64,000 nucleotides of DNA from JBBRHH01 sp963788015 (GTDB lineage: Bacteria > Planctomycetota > Phycisphaerae > Tepidisphaerales > Tepidisphaeraceae): assembly GCA_963788015.1 (NCBI GenBank), contig CAWBEY010000005.1, positions 434,001-498,000 of the forward strand. Reading direction: 5' to 3'. Every line of letters starts with the position of its first letter. Positions within the stretch are counted from its first letter, which is position 1. The notes below the pieces were generated by a model, which was not told where the DNA came from, searched no databases, and saw only the letters and a list, made by a program, of their open reading frames with translations. This document shows, one piece after another, positions 10,134-19,663 of this stretch. Position numbers and translations under genes: made by a program.

Positions 10134-12476
10134 ATGTTTCCGTTTCGAAAGCATCGGCCAAGGCGGGCGTCTATCCGGGAGAACCGGCCGGACCAGCCAC
10201 AGCGTTGGCGCAGCGTTGACTGAAAATGGGGGAGCGGCGTCGATTGGGATCGCGGTGCTGTTTTGTTTGGGGGCAATCGCGATTGTGATGCTGCGCGAGG
10301 ACATGGTGCGGTATCGGCCGGGGCAGTACACGGCGCAGGACATCATCAGCCGGGTTAATTTTGACTTCACGGATCGATCGCGGATCACCGAGGCGCAGAA
10401 CGTGGCGCGGGAGATCACGCCCGCGGCATTACAAGGCGACGAACGTCGACAATTGGACGAAGCTTGGAAGAAGAGTTGCTGCGGCTTCCGGACCGTTTGG
10501 CGCTGGCGGGGCAGTCGATTGAGGAATTGCCGGCGGAGTTGAGAGAAAAGCTGCAACTGAAGTTGAGCGGCGATCTGACGCTGCTGCAGAGTTATGCGCG
10601 GCCTGAGAATCGGCAGGTGTATGAGAAGGCGGTCGGTGGATATATCGCGGCGCTGAAGCAGGAAATGCCGAGGATCGTTCTGCTGCCGGAGGATGAGCGG
10701 AAGGTGGACCTTGAACGGGCGATCATTCTTGTATCCGCCGTTTCAGGGCAAACCGAACGCCAAGCCCATCGACGAGTTGAAGGGCAAGAACACCTATTCG
10801 ACCAGTGACGGAGAGTTTCAGTCGAAGCTGCTGACGATCGCCAAGCTTTATTTCGCGCACATGCTGGGGGTGCCCAACAACATTGTCGCGTTCACGCTGG
10901 CGACTATCAAGCCGACGTATCTGCTGGATGAGACCACAACGGCGGCAGCGCAGAATCAGGCGGCGGCGCGGGTGCCGGAGACGGTGGCGCGGGTTGAGTT
11001 CAAGGCCAACCAGACGCTGGTACACCGCAGGAACGTCATTACTGAACGCGACTGGCAGATATTGCGGGCGGAGCAGAAGCAGTTTGTTGCCGAGCTTGGT
11101 AAGACGGCGATGAAGTCGAAGCTTGGATTGGCGGGGCTGATCGCGCTGCTGACGGTGGCGCTGGCGGTGTATGTGGTGAAGTATCAGCCGCGGGTATCTG
11201 AGAAATCACCTGCGGGCGGTAGCCATTGGGCTGTTGATGCTGTCGATGCTGCTGCTGGCGGAATTGGCGGCGATTGGGACGGGGCCGCTGTATATCTTTG
11301 GCGTTGCGCCGACGCTGCTGGTGGCGATGATCCTGGCGATTGCTTATGACCAGCGATTTGCCATCGGGGTGGGAAGCATCCATGCGATCATGGTGACGGC
11401 GGCGCTGGACCAGGGGATTGGGTTTTATCTGATTCTGTGGGTGGGCAGTCTGACGTGCTGCTGCATGTTGAAGGACGTGCGGTCGCGCAGCCGGTTGATT
11501 GAGGTGGGCGGGATGACGGCCCTGGTGATGATCGCGGCGACGGTGGCCGCGGGGGGGCTGAATTATGACCCAATCGCGTACATCGGCAAGAACTGTCTGT
11601 ATGTCGGGGCGGCAGGGCTTGGCGCGGGATTTATCGTGCTGGGGATCCTGCCGTTTATCGAGCGGGCGTTTCGGATCACGACGGCCATCAGCCTGCTGGA
11701 ACTCGCCGATGGGAGCCAGCCGCTGTTGAGGCGGTTGGCGGTTGAAGCGCCAGGGACTTACAACCACAGCCAGCAGGTGGCGACGCTTGCGGAGGCGGCG
11801 GCGGAAGCGATTGTCGGCCAACTCGCTTTTGTGCCGCGTGGGGGCGTACTACCACGACGTGGGGAAGATGAACAAGGCCGACTACTTTGTGGAGAATCAG
11901 ACGGATGGGCGCAATCGGCACATCAACTTATCGCCCAACGTGTCGCTGCTGATTATTGTCGGGCACGTGAAAGACGGGATGGAGATGGCCCGGGAGTATG
12001 GGCTGCCGACGGTGATCTCGAAGTTTATTGAGCAGCACCACGGGACGACGCTGGTGGAATATTTTTATCATCAGGCGTGCAAGGAGAAGGACAAGCTGCA
12101 CCCGGACCAGCCGACGGTGGTGAGCGACACGCAGTTTCGATATGAGGGCCCCAAGCCGCGCAGCAAGGAAGTGTCGATCGTGATGCTGGCGGATTGCGTG
12201 GAGAGCGCGACGCGGGCGATGGGCGAGCCCACGCCAAGCCGGATTGAATCGCTGGTGCATGAGCTGATCATGAAACGGCTCTTGGATGGGCAGCTTGATG
12301 AGTCGAACATGACCTTTAAGGAACTGGGGCAGATCGAGAAGGCGCTCGTGAAGACGCTGCTGGGGATTTACCACGGACGCATGGCTTATCCATCGACCGG
12401 GAAGCTGACGCGGGCGCAGGGGCAGACCGGGCAGCATATCAATGCGTCGCAAACGCCCGCGGTGAAGCTGGCATGA
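10134..12476 (+). CDS. 7TM-HD family membrane phosphohydrolase (PgpH/YqfF-like), about five frameshifts
   Basis: A membrane protein with an extracellular domain, a bundle of transmembrane helices and a cytoplasmic HD phosphohydrolase domain, the arrangement of PgpH/YqfF. Visible parts: an N-terminal anchor (IGIAVLFCLGAIAIVMLRED), the extracellular domain with LPEDERKVD and YPPFQGKPNAK, the helices (LLMLSMLLLAELAAI, VAMILAIAYDQ), and the HD domain with TYNHSQQVATLAEAAA, AYYHDVGKMNKADYF and FIEQHHGT. In Listeria, PgpH degrades c-di-AMP; the substrate here is inferred at most. Shifts occur near 10218, 10463, 10728, 11193 and 11817. Its position between phoH and ybeY is the classical one. Confidence 0.87.
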
Positions 12477-13079
12477 GCGTGCGGGCGAGACCTCATCCGA
12501 AGCTTGATCTGATGGTGTGCGCCGAGGTGGGAGCGGCGTACGTTCCATTGCTGCGCCGGCAGATGGTGGCGGCTTTTAGGATGGTGCCGACGCGAATCCG
12601 GGAGCTATCGTTGGCGCTGGTGGGGGACAAGCGGATGGGGGAGTTGCACCGGGAATTTATGGGAGTGGCCGGGCCGACGGACGTGCTGACTTTTCCGCTG
12701 GAGATGGATGCGAAAGGCCGGCCTGTGGCGGGGGAAATTGTGATTTGCGTGCCGGAAGCCCGGCGGCAGGCCAAGGTGCGGGGCGGGGCGATTGAGAGCG
12801 AAATCTTGCTTTACGGGGTGCATGGGTTGTTGCACTTAAGCGGCCACGACGATAGAACCCTGCGCGGGATTTGATAAAATGCATATGCTGGAGGACAGGA
12901 TCCTGGGCCGACTTGGCGTTGGCGCGGTGTTCGCTGGAAAGGGCGGGGGCGCAGTGGCTGGGACGTCGGGCAAAGCGCCGAAGGGCAAGGTTCAATTAGA
13001 TCATGCTGATTACCGCAGTCATCATCCTGTTTTCGCTGGCGACGCTGTTTTTCTCGACGTTGACGTATTCGCTGCGTGA
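12473..13079 (+). CDS. ybeY: Endoribonuclease YbeY (frameshifted; C-terminus uncertain)
   Basis: YbeY, the metal-dependent endoribonuclease for 16S rRNA maturation and ribosome quality control. The family segments GPTDVLTFPLE, GEIVICVPEA and the triple-histidine zinc site HGLLHLSGHDD are present. One extra C in the run at 12858-12860 breaks the frame; removing it gives DDRT-CAGFDKMHMLEDRIL, which fits the usual distance from the zinc site to the C-terminal helix. After GVGAVF the frame stays open to 13079, overlapping the next gene, whereas relatives end soon after this point. Another shift just before 13003 is possible. The start overlaps the end of the phosphohydrolase by four bases. Confidence 0.88.
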
Positions 13080-14259
13080 TTTTTCGCGGGCTCGGCTGAG
13101 CGATCTGATGGAGGAGGCGGGCAGGCCGCAGTGGATCGAGCCGACGATGGAGCACACCAACGACCTGATCTTCGTGACGGCCATTGGAAGACTGGTGTTC
13201 AACATCCTGCTGCTGCTGGGGGTGATGCGGGCGTTTCATTACGGTAACATCTGGGTGCAGTATCTTTCGTCGTTTGGGATCACGGGATTGATTCACCTGT
13301 TTTTTTCGGTGGCGATCCCGCACGCGCTTTCGCGGCACGCGGGGGAAGAATTTATCGCCGCGAGCGCGGGGTTTTTACATGGGATGCGGCTGGTGTTGCT
13401 GCCGGTGACGCGAATCATGCAGGGGGTGGATACGCTGGTGGCGCGGATCACCGGGACGCAGCAGATGCAGCAGGAGCAGATCGAGCAGGACATTGTTTCG
13501 GTGGTGGAGGAGGGGGTGAAGGAAGGGGTGGTGGACGAGCAGGAACGGGAGATGATCGAGTCGGTGATTGAGTTTCGCGATACGCAGGTTGGGCAGATCA
13601 TGACGGCCCGGCCGGAGATGGTGGCGGTGGAAATTCATTCTACGCTGGAGGAAGTGAAGCGGACGCTGGAGGAGAGCGGGCATTCGCGCTTGCCGGTGTA
13701 TGACGGAACGCTCGACCACGTGATCGGCGTGTTGTACGCGCGGGATTTGCTGAAGCATCTGGGCGAGCCGCCGGAGAAATTCAATATTCGCTCGGCCATG
13801 CGGCCTGCGGCGTTCGTGCCCGAAACCAAGGCGCTGCGGGATTTGTTGCGCGAGTTTCGGATGCAGAAGGTTCACATCGGGATCGTTCTGGATGAGTACG
13901 GGGGAACGGCGGGGCTGGTGACGATTGAGGATATTCTGGAGGAACTGGTGGGGGAGATCACCGATGAGCACGAGCCGGCCGAGCCGTTGATGATCCGGAA
14001 GATCGACGATCACAGCTTCGAGGCCGACGCGCGGGTGACGCTGGAAGAGGCCAACGAGCAGATGGGCCTGAACATCCCGACCGAAGATGGGACCGAAACG
14101 CTGGGCGGATTTGTGTCCATCACGCTCGGCCAGATTCCGACGAAGGGAACGGTGATGGTGCATGACAATATTCGGTATACGGTGGTTGACGCGCAGCCGC
14201 AGCGGATCAATCGGCTGAAGGTTGAGCGGGTGGCGCAGCCGCAGGAAGTTGGAGCCTAG
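13003..14259 (+). CDS. HlyC/CorC-type membrane protein with CBS pair
   Basis: An intact 418-residue protein of the CNNM/CorC family. The N-terminal DUF21-like region contains hydrophobic helices (ITAVIILFSLATLFFSTLT, FNILLLLGVMRAF). Two CBS domains follow (QIMTARPEMVAVE, and SAMRPAAFVPETK with GIVLDEYGGTAGLVTIEDI), then the CorC_HlyC domain near the end (DARVTLEEANEQMG, GGFVSITLGQIP). Family members are linked to magnesium/cobalt efflux or divalent-cation homeostasis. Genes of this type commonly follow phoH-ybeY, as here. Confidence 0.9.
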   Translation: MLITAVIILFSLATLFFSTLTYSLRDFSRARLSDLMEEAGRPQWIEPTMEHTNDLIFVTAIGRLVFNILLLLGVMRAFHYGNIWVQYLSSFGITGLIHLFFSVAIPHALSRHAGEEFIAASAGFLHGMRLVLLPVTRIMQGVDTLVARITGTQQMQQEQIEQDIVSVVEEGVKEGVVDEQEREMIESVIEFRDTQVGQIMTARPEMVAVEIHSTLEEVKRTLEESGHSRLPVYDGTLDHVIGVLYARDLLKHLGEPPEKFNIRSAMRPAAFVPETKALRDLLREFRMQKVHIGIVLDEYGGTAGLVTIEDILEELVGEITDEHEPAEPLMIRKIDDHSFEADARVTLEEANEQMGLNIPTEDGTETLGGFVSITLGQIPTKGTVMVHDNIRYTVVDAQPQRINRLKVERVAQPQEVGA

Positions 14260-14284
14260 AACTGCGCGGGAAGTGGAACATTTT

Positions 14285-14851
14285 ATGTCGATCATGTCTG
14301 AAATCCTCGAGCACAACCGGGGCTTTGTGGCGCGGCGGGAGTACGAGCCGTTTTTGACGGATGTTTTTCCCAACAAGAAGCTGGTGGTTGTCACTTGCAT
14401 GGATACGCGGCTGGTGGAGCTTCTGCCCTGCGCGATGAACTTGCGCAACGGTGACGTGAAGATCATTAAGACGGCCGGGGGGGTGGTGGCGCATCCTTTT
14501 GGCAGCGTGATGCGCAGCATCCTGGTGGCGATTTATGCGCTGGAGGCGACGGAGGTGGCGGTGGTGGGGCACCACGGCTGCGGCATGACCAACTTGAACT
14601 GCGAGCGCATTCTGGAGAAGGCGCGTGAGCGGGGAGTTTCAAACGACGTTTTGGCGACGCTGGAGCACGCGGGGATTGACCTGCCCCAATGGTTGCGGGG
14701 ATTTGAGCGCGTGGAGGACGCGGTGCGGCAGAGCGTGGAGATGATTCGGAATCATCCGCTCTTGCCAAGGACCTTGCCGGTGCATGGGCTTGTGATGGAT
14801 CCGGAGACGGGGAAACTGGACGTGGTGGTGCAGGGGGACGGGGTGGCGTGA
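14285..14851 (+). CDS. Beta-class carbonic anhydrase (YtiB-like)
   Basis: A 188-residue beta-carbonic anhydrase, converting CO2 and water to bicarbonate. The zinc ligands are visible as the Cys in VVTCMDTRL, with its Asp-Arg dyad, and the His/Cys pair in VGHHGCGM. The insertion EHAGIDLPQWLRGF and the short length match the YtiB/type II group. I chose the ATG at 14285 (MSIMSEILEH), 25 bases after the previous stop. The gene is intact. Confidence 0.9.
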   Translation: MSIMSEILEHNRGFVARREYEPFLTDVFPNKKLVVVTCMDTRLVELLPCAMNLRNGDVKIIKTAGGVVAHPFGSVMRSILVAIYALEATEVAVVGHHGCGMTNLNCERILEKARERGVSNDVLATLEHAGIDLPQWLRGFERVEDAVRQSVEMIRNHPLLPRTLPVHGLVMDPETGKLDVVVQGDGVA

Positions 14852-14905
14852 GGCGGGGTGGTGTGAAGCGGGGCGTTTTAAAATTAACTTTGATACGATG
14901 AGTTG

Positions 14906-15830
14906 ATGCGAGATCCGCTTCGCCTGACCAGCGCCGACAATCCCCGCGTAAAGGCGGTGGTGCATTTGCGCAAGCACCGGGATCGGCGGGAGAGCGGGTT
15001 GTTTGTGGCCGAGGGGAAGCGCGAAATATCGCGCTGCTGGAGGCGGGGCTGGTGATGCGGGAGATTTTTTTCAGCCCGCAGGTGCTGGGGATGAACTGGG
15101 AACGGTTGGTGGCGGAAATGCCTGCGCTGCGGGGCAAGGCGAGTGGGGCGGGGGTATTTGAGGTGTGGCCGGGGATGGTGGAGAAGATGTCGTACTGTGA
15201 GAAGCCGGAGGGGATGGTGGCGGTTTTCGAGCAGCCGCGGTGGGATTTGGCGCATCTGCCCGAAGCGATGGAGAAGCTGGGAAGGAAGCGGTGGCCGGCG
15301 GATTTGTGGCTGGTGGCGGCGGGGACGGAGAAGCCGGGAAATCTGGGAGCGATGGTGCGGAGCGCGACGCGGCGGGGGCGTGCGGGGTTTTCGCGGCTGA
15401 CGCGGATGTGGATGCTTTTAACCCCAATGCTATTCGCGCGAGCACGGCGGCGGTGTTTGTGGTGCCGGTGATCAGTGCGCCGTGGGTGGAGATTCAGGGG
15501 TTTTTGCGGGAACGGGATGTGAAGCTGGTGGTGGCGACGCCGGAGGCGACACGGGATTACACGAGCGTTGATCTTTCGGGACCGGTGGCGCTGGTGATTG
15601 GGGCGGAGGACCGAGGGGTGGACCGGCAGTGGCGCGAGGCGGCCGGGGAGGCGGGATGCGTGGGGATTCCGATGCTGGGGCGGGCGGTGGATTCGCTCAA
15701 TGCGTCTACGGCCGCGGCGGTGATGCTGTTTGAGGCGGTGCGGCAACGGCGGGCTGCGAAGTGGTTGATGAATGACCTCAATCCCACTGATAAAACATGC
15801 GGGAGATTTGGGTGGCCATGGTGTCGATGA
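14906..15830 (+). CDS. SpoU/TrmH-family rRNA 2'-O-methyltransferase (two frameshifts)
   Basis: A SPOUT-fold RNA methyltransferase. The N-terminal substrate-binding domain begins LTSADNPRVKAVVHLRKHRDRR and FVAEGKRE. The catalytic domain carries the SpoU motifs: GNLGAMVRSA, FNPNAIRAS, ALVIGAEDRGV and VGIPMLGRAVDSLNASTA, the last forming the SAM-binding knot. One base is missing near 15027 and another near 15369. It probably methylates 23S rRNA. The C-terminus overlaps the end of the convergent lipoprotein gene by about 50 bases. Confidence 0.88.
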
Positions 15831-16410
15831 CGGCGTCGCGTGAGTCCATGCCGTCGTGGGCGTCGATCTCTTTGCCGGCGTAGGTGTCGGGCCAGCGGTC
15901 CTTGCCGGTGGCCGCATCGACGATGCGGACGAAGGCGTGGGCGCGGATGCCGGGGGCGCCGCCGATGACCTCGCGCACCTGATATTTGTCCACGCGCACG
16001 TAAAGGATCTGGCTGGCGTGAACGGCCTGGGCTTTGTCAGCCAGGGTCATGGCTTCGTACTTCTGGCGCGTGGAGGAGGAGGAACTGGTGCGCATGTCGA
16101 TGAAGGCCGTGGAATCGACGATGGGGGCGACTTCATGTTGCTTGAGCTGGTCCTGAATCATTATGCCCAGCCGCTCGGCATCTTCCTGATTCATGACCGT
16201 CGGATCAGCGCGCTCCACGAGGACCACCAGGGAGTCGGTCTTGACGGGCACATAGAGGGGCTTTTTGTTGGGGTTGCCGAAAATCTTCTCGCTGGCCACG
16301 CCAAATGCGCCCAGCACGTTGCAGCCGGCGATGCAGGCGATGAGCGGAAACAAGAGTGCCGCGGCGGCGAAGCGTTTGATGGGATGCGGTTTTGGATTGA
16401 GGAGATGCAT
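15778..16410 (-). CDS. Putative lipoprotein of unknown function
   Basis: A 210-residue secreted protein. The N-terminus has a basic start, the hydrophobic stretch FAAAALLFPLIACIAGC and a cysteine suited to lipid attachment. The rest has no recognised catalytic motif; it contains a Ser-rich patch (TSSSSST) and a segment ILYVRVDKYQVREVIGG reminiscent of small periplasmic lipoproteins that assemble with others. It is the last gene of a minus-strand cluster with a second lipoprotein (8 bases upstream) and a DUF2752 protein, so the three may work together in the envelope. The gene is intact. Confidence 0.72.
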   Translation of the reverse strand: MHLLNPKPHPIKRFAAAALLFPLIACIAGCNVLGAFGVASEKIFGNPNKKPLYVPVKTDSLVVLVERADPTVMNQEDAERLGIMIQDQLKQHEVAPIVDSTAFIDMRTSSSSSTRQKYEAMTLADKAQAVHASQILYVRVDKYQVREVIGGAPGIRAHAFVRIVDAATGKDRWPDTYAGKEIDAHDGMDSRDAVIDTMATQISRMFYQWD

Positions 16411-16417
16411 GGCGGGT

Positions 16418-17162
16418 TTATTCCGTGGGTTCGGCGAAGCCGTGCGGCCAGGGTATTGGCCAGGGCGTCAATGGTGCCTTTGTACATGGATTGGTCGTTG
16501 ACGGTATCAGAGCCAGGCAGGGCCTCTGCCCCGTTGCGGGGAAAGAAGACCTGAATGTGGGGTTCCTGGAAGGCGACTTTCGCGGTGTTGCCGGTGATTT
16601 CGACGACGTTGAGGGTAACCTTGGCCGAGCCGCGATAGAGTTCGCGTGAGTTGGCGAAGCGGGTCTGGAAATCTTCCACCTCGACATAGATCAGGCGGGT
16701 GAGTTTTGGGATGCCCAGCTTGAGGGCCAGATCGGTAATGGGCAGTTGCAGGAGTTGGGGGTTGTCGTCCTGAAAGCGCACGACGGAGTCGGCGGGGTAA
16801 GTGAACTTGAGGCCGGCGAGGTAGTCTTTGGTATGCTCATCCTTGGCGGCGGCGACGATGAGCTGCTGGAGGGTGCCGCCGATGTCGGCGCGCACGGTGC
16901 CGAAGTCGGCGCGAACGGCCTGGTCGGCCCAGACCATGATGGCGCAGGTCTGGTTGACCATGCCGTGATAGCGCGCGGGCGGCGGGTTCTGAACGTCCGG
17001 CAAGACTTTGGAGGCGAGGAATCCGAGGGGAGTGCAGCCAGAGGTTGCGAAGCAAAAGGCGGCGAAAATCAGGGAAACCCCGATATTGCGGAGGTAGGGG
17101 TTGGCTGTAGAGTCCTGCCGCCGTCGGCCGGGCGGCGCGAGCCGATCAGGTAGTTGGCTCAT
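16418..17162 (-). CDS. Second putative lipoprotein (frameshifted at its end)
   Basis: A protein of about 247 residues with a Pro/Arg-rich N-terminus, a hydrophobic stretch (IGVSLIFAAFCFATSGC) and a likely lipidated cysteine. Like its downstream neighbour it carries a segment of the type RLIYVEVEDFQTR, so the two may share a fold, and both genes are transcribed together. One extra base near 16440 shifts the end; removing it gives the tail LAARFAEPTE. No enzyme motif is seen. I chose the start at 17162 (MSQLPDRL); the same frame is open further upstream but that DNA codes for the DUF2752 protein in another frame. Confidence 0.68.
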
Positions 17163-17197
17163 CGTTGTTGCTCCAGGTGTTGATTCCAGTTGTTGCG

Positions 17198-17666
17198 TTA
17201 ATGCCAGCCATCCAAGTGATGGAGGTGGATGTAGATTTTCCACACCCATGCAAGCATGGCGGCGGCGAAGAGTGGAACAAGGTAATACGACCAGCGAGCG
17301 ACGCGCAGAAGCCGGTGAACGGGCCGGCCGGTGAAGGCGATGTAGAGGGCGGCCCAGAAGGTCATGGCGGCCAGTAAGGCCAGGAGCAGCGCCCATGGGC
17401 TGGGTGTAGAGGCTGGCGAGGAAGTGGCCGCGCACGAACCAGGCGAAGCTGGTGGTCATGCCGCAGCTTGGGCAGGGTAGGCCGGTGCGTACTTCGAATT
17501 GGCATTGATTAAGGCCAAGGCCGGTGTGGGTGCCGATGCCGGTGGGGCTGGGGGTGAGCCGGGCGGCGAGAAGGAGCAGGGTGAGGCAGGCAAGAGCGAT
17601 GAGGAGTGAAAGATGCGCGGGCCGGGAGCGATAGTTTGGCCGGCGCGGCGGGCCTGAAAAAAACAG
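17198..17666 (-). CDS. DUF2752 membrane protein (frameshifted; start unclear)
   Basis: A small membrane protein of the DUF2752 family. The signature CQFEVRTGLPCPSCGMTTSF, with its CPxCGMT core, is unmistakable, followed by FAWFVRGHFLASLYTQPMGA. One missing base near 17390 breaks the frame; the other frame continues with LLLALLAAMTFWAALYIAF and ends VWKIYIHLHHLDGWH at 17198. No ATG precedes the first hydrophobic helix in frame; a run of seven A/T bases near 17660 may hide another indel, so the start given is only a guess. Function unknown. It heads the cluster with the two lipoproteins. Confidence 0.7.
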
Positions 17667-18252
17667 TGGGGACGGCGGCGATCAAGGTGTCGCCACTGTA
17701 ATGATCGTCGCGGACGGATGCAATTACACGATGCCCGGTTGTTAGGCAGATGTCGGTTTGAAGAGCGCGATGGGAAACAGACAGTGAACGAAAAATTATT
17801 CGGATGAACTTACGGCATTGATGAAGATTATGAAGATGCTGGATTGTGTTGGCTCGGATGTTGTCGAGATATGGTATTCGTTTTGCTTTTGGTGGCGCGC
17901 GTGTCGCTGGCGGTTGAACTATCCCCCCTTCCGTCAAAAAGTCGCGTTGCCCGGCATTGACAGGCTCGGTCGCCTAGCACTATATATTCCGGCATCAATA
18001 TCAGGAGATGATCTGATGGCCTCTTCCGGTGCTGGCCGGTTTGACAGCCGTTGATTTTGAGCCATCCGATATTGAGTATCCCTCAGTTCTGGCCGGCTTC
18101 CTGGCAACTATCTTCGTTTCGGGTGTTGGGAAACCCAGTGCTTTCGCGGCAGTATCGCGCGGGCACGTTGAGCGTTGGTTTACAGGATGATTTTGGGTGC
18201 AGGGTTGCAGCTCGGTCCGAGTTGGCAGTTTTAGAAAGTGAAGCAGGTCGCT
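17667..18252. other. Long non-coding stretch upstream of the glycosyltransferase
   Basis: About 590 bases between divergently oriented genes. I find no protein, tRNA or clear riboswitch. Base composition is more A+T-rich than the flanks in places (for example around 17780-17870), and a promoter-like pair is described separately at 17957-17986. Its length leaves room for a small RNA or a long 5' leader, but nothing in the sequence proves one. Confidence 0.5.
17957..17986 (+). promoter_or_regulatory. Sigma-70-like promoter candidate
   Basis: TTGACA at 17957-17962 is followed after 18 bases by TATATA at 17981-17986, a good match to housekeeping -35 and -10 elements in otherwise G+C-rich DNA. 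It points toward the glycosyltransferase at 18253 and would give a leader of about 260 bases. Confidence 0.45.
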
Positions 18253-19615
18253 ATGCGTGTTTTCATGCTCGGCTGGGAATTTCCTCCTTTTATCAGCGGC
18301 GGGCTGGGGACGGCTTGCTATGGACTCACCAAGGCAATGAGCGGGTTGGGGACGGACATTATGTTCGTGCTGCCGCGCCCGGTGACGACGCCTTTTTCAA
18401 CGCATGTGCGCCTGGTGAGCCCGCGCGCGGGTTCGCCGCTGGCGGTGCCAAGCACGGAACTGCGGCTGGATGAGTTTGATCATGTGACGTTTCGCACGAC
18501 TGGGCCAACGGACATCACCAGCCCTTATCAGACACCGGCGGATTATCAAAAAGAGATTGAGGAGCGGGAGACGCTGAGCACGGCCAAGGCAGCGGCGGCA
18601 GGCGATGAGCCGGCCGACACGGCCGTGGCGTCAACAGCAAAGTCGAAGCTGGCCGGGCCGGCGGCGAGTGGCGGCAATCCATACGGCGGCGATATGTTCG
18701 CCGAGATTCAACGTTACGCGGCGCTGGCCAGCGAGATTGCGCGGGGGAAGAATTTGATGTCGTTCACGCCCACGACTGGATGACATTTCCAGCCGGGCTG
18801 GCTGTCGCCGGGATTAAGGGTGTGCCGCTGGTGGTGCATGTTCACTCGACCGAGTTTGACCGCAGCGGGATCAACGTGAACCAGCGAATCTACGAGATCG
18901 AGCGGCGGGGGATGCATGGGGCGATGAAGGTGATCGCGGTCAGCATTCTCACCAAGAACATTTGCCAGCACCATTATGGGGTGGACCCGAACAAGATCGA
19001 GGTGGTGTATAACGCCATCGACGTGAACGGCAGCTACGACGAAGAGAAGTACAAGATTCATAATGACGAGAAGATCGTGTTGTTCCTGGGCGCATCACCA
19101 TGCAGAAGGGGCCGGAATACTTCCTGGCGGCGGCCAAGAAGGTGCTGGAGGTGATGGACAACGTGAAGTTCGTGATGGCCGGCTCGGGGGACATGATTCG
19201 CCGGACCATTGAGATGGCGGCGGCGATGGGGATCGGGCACAAGGTGCTGTTCACGGGGTTCCTGCGCGGCGGGGACGTGGAAAAAGTTTTCAAGATGGCG
19301 GATTTGTATGTGATGCCCTCGGTGAGCGAGCCGTTTGGGATCGCGCCGCTGGAGGCGATGAGTCACGACGTGCCGGTGCTGATCAGTAAGCAGTCGGGCG
19401 TGAGCGAGGTGCTGACGCACGCGCTTAAGGTGGACTTCTGGGACATTAATGAGATGGCCAACAAGATCGTGGCGGTCTTGCGGCATCCGCCGCTGGCGAG
19501 CACGCTGCGGCAGCATGGGGCGTTTGACGTGCGTCGGCGGACGTGGGCGGACGCGGCCAAGCAGTGCGTGGAGGTTTATGATTCGGCGGTCGGTATGATG
19601 GGTGGAGCGAATTAA
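18253..19615 (+). CDS. Glycogen-synthase-like glycosyltransferase (GT4/GT5), two frameshifts
   Basis: A GT-B fold glycosyltransferase of about 454 residues. The start MRVFMLGWEFPPFISGGLGTA holds the glycine-rich donor-site loop typical of starch/glycogen synthases; later come DVVHAHDWMTF, KVIAVSILTK, MQKGPEYFLAAAKKV, and the donor-binding PSVSEPFGIAPLEAM with its E-x7-E pair. Between the first and second halves is a low-complexity Ala/Thr/Lys segment (about 110-150). Bases are missing at the T run 18753-18755 and near 19090. A GTG at 18238 is an alternative start. It may extend or make an alpha-glucan, but a sucrose- or lipid-linked acceptor cannot be excluded. Confidence 0.87.
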
Positions 19616-19663
19616 AGGGGCGAGCAGGGTCGTGAATGATAATCACTGAAAGGGGCTGATCGC

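Noticed and set aside
17509..17937. Minus-strand frame of 142 residues over the DUF2752 start
   Set aside because: Its C-terminal part is the wrong frame of the DUF2752 gene and the rest has no motif; it may hold the true start of that gene only if an indel is present near 17660.
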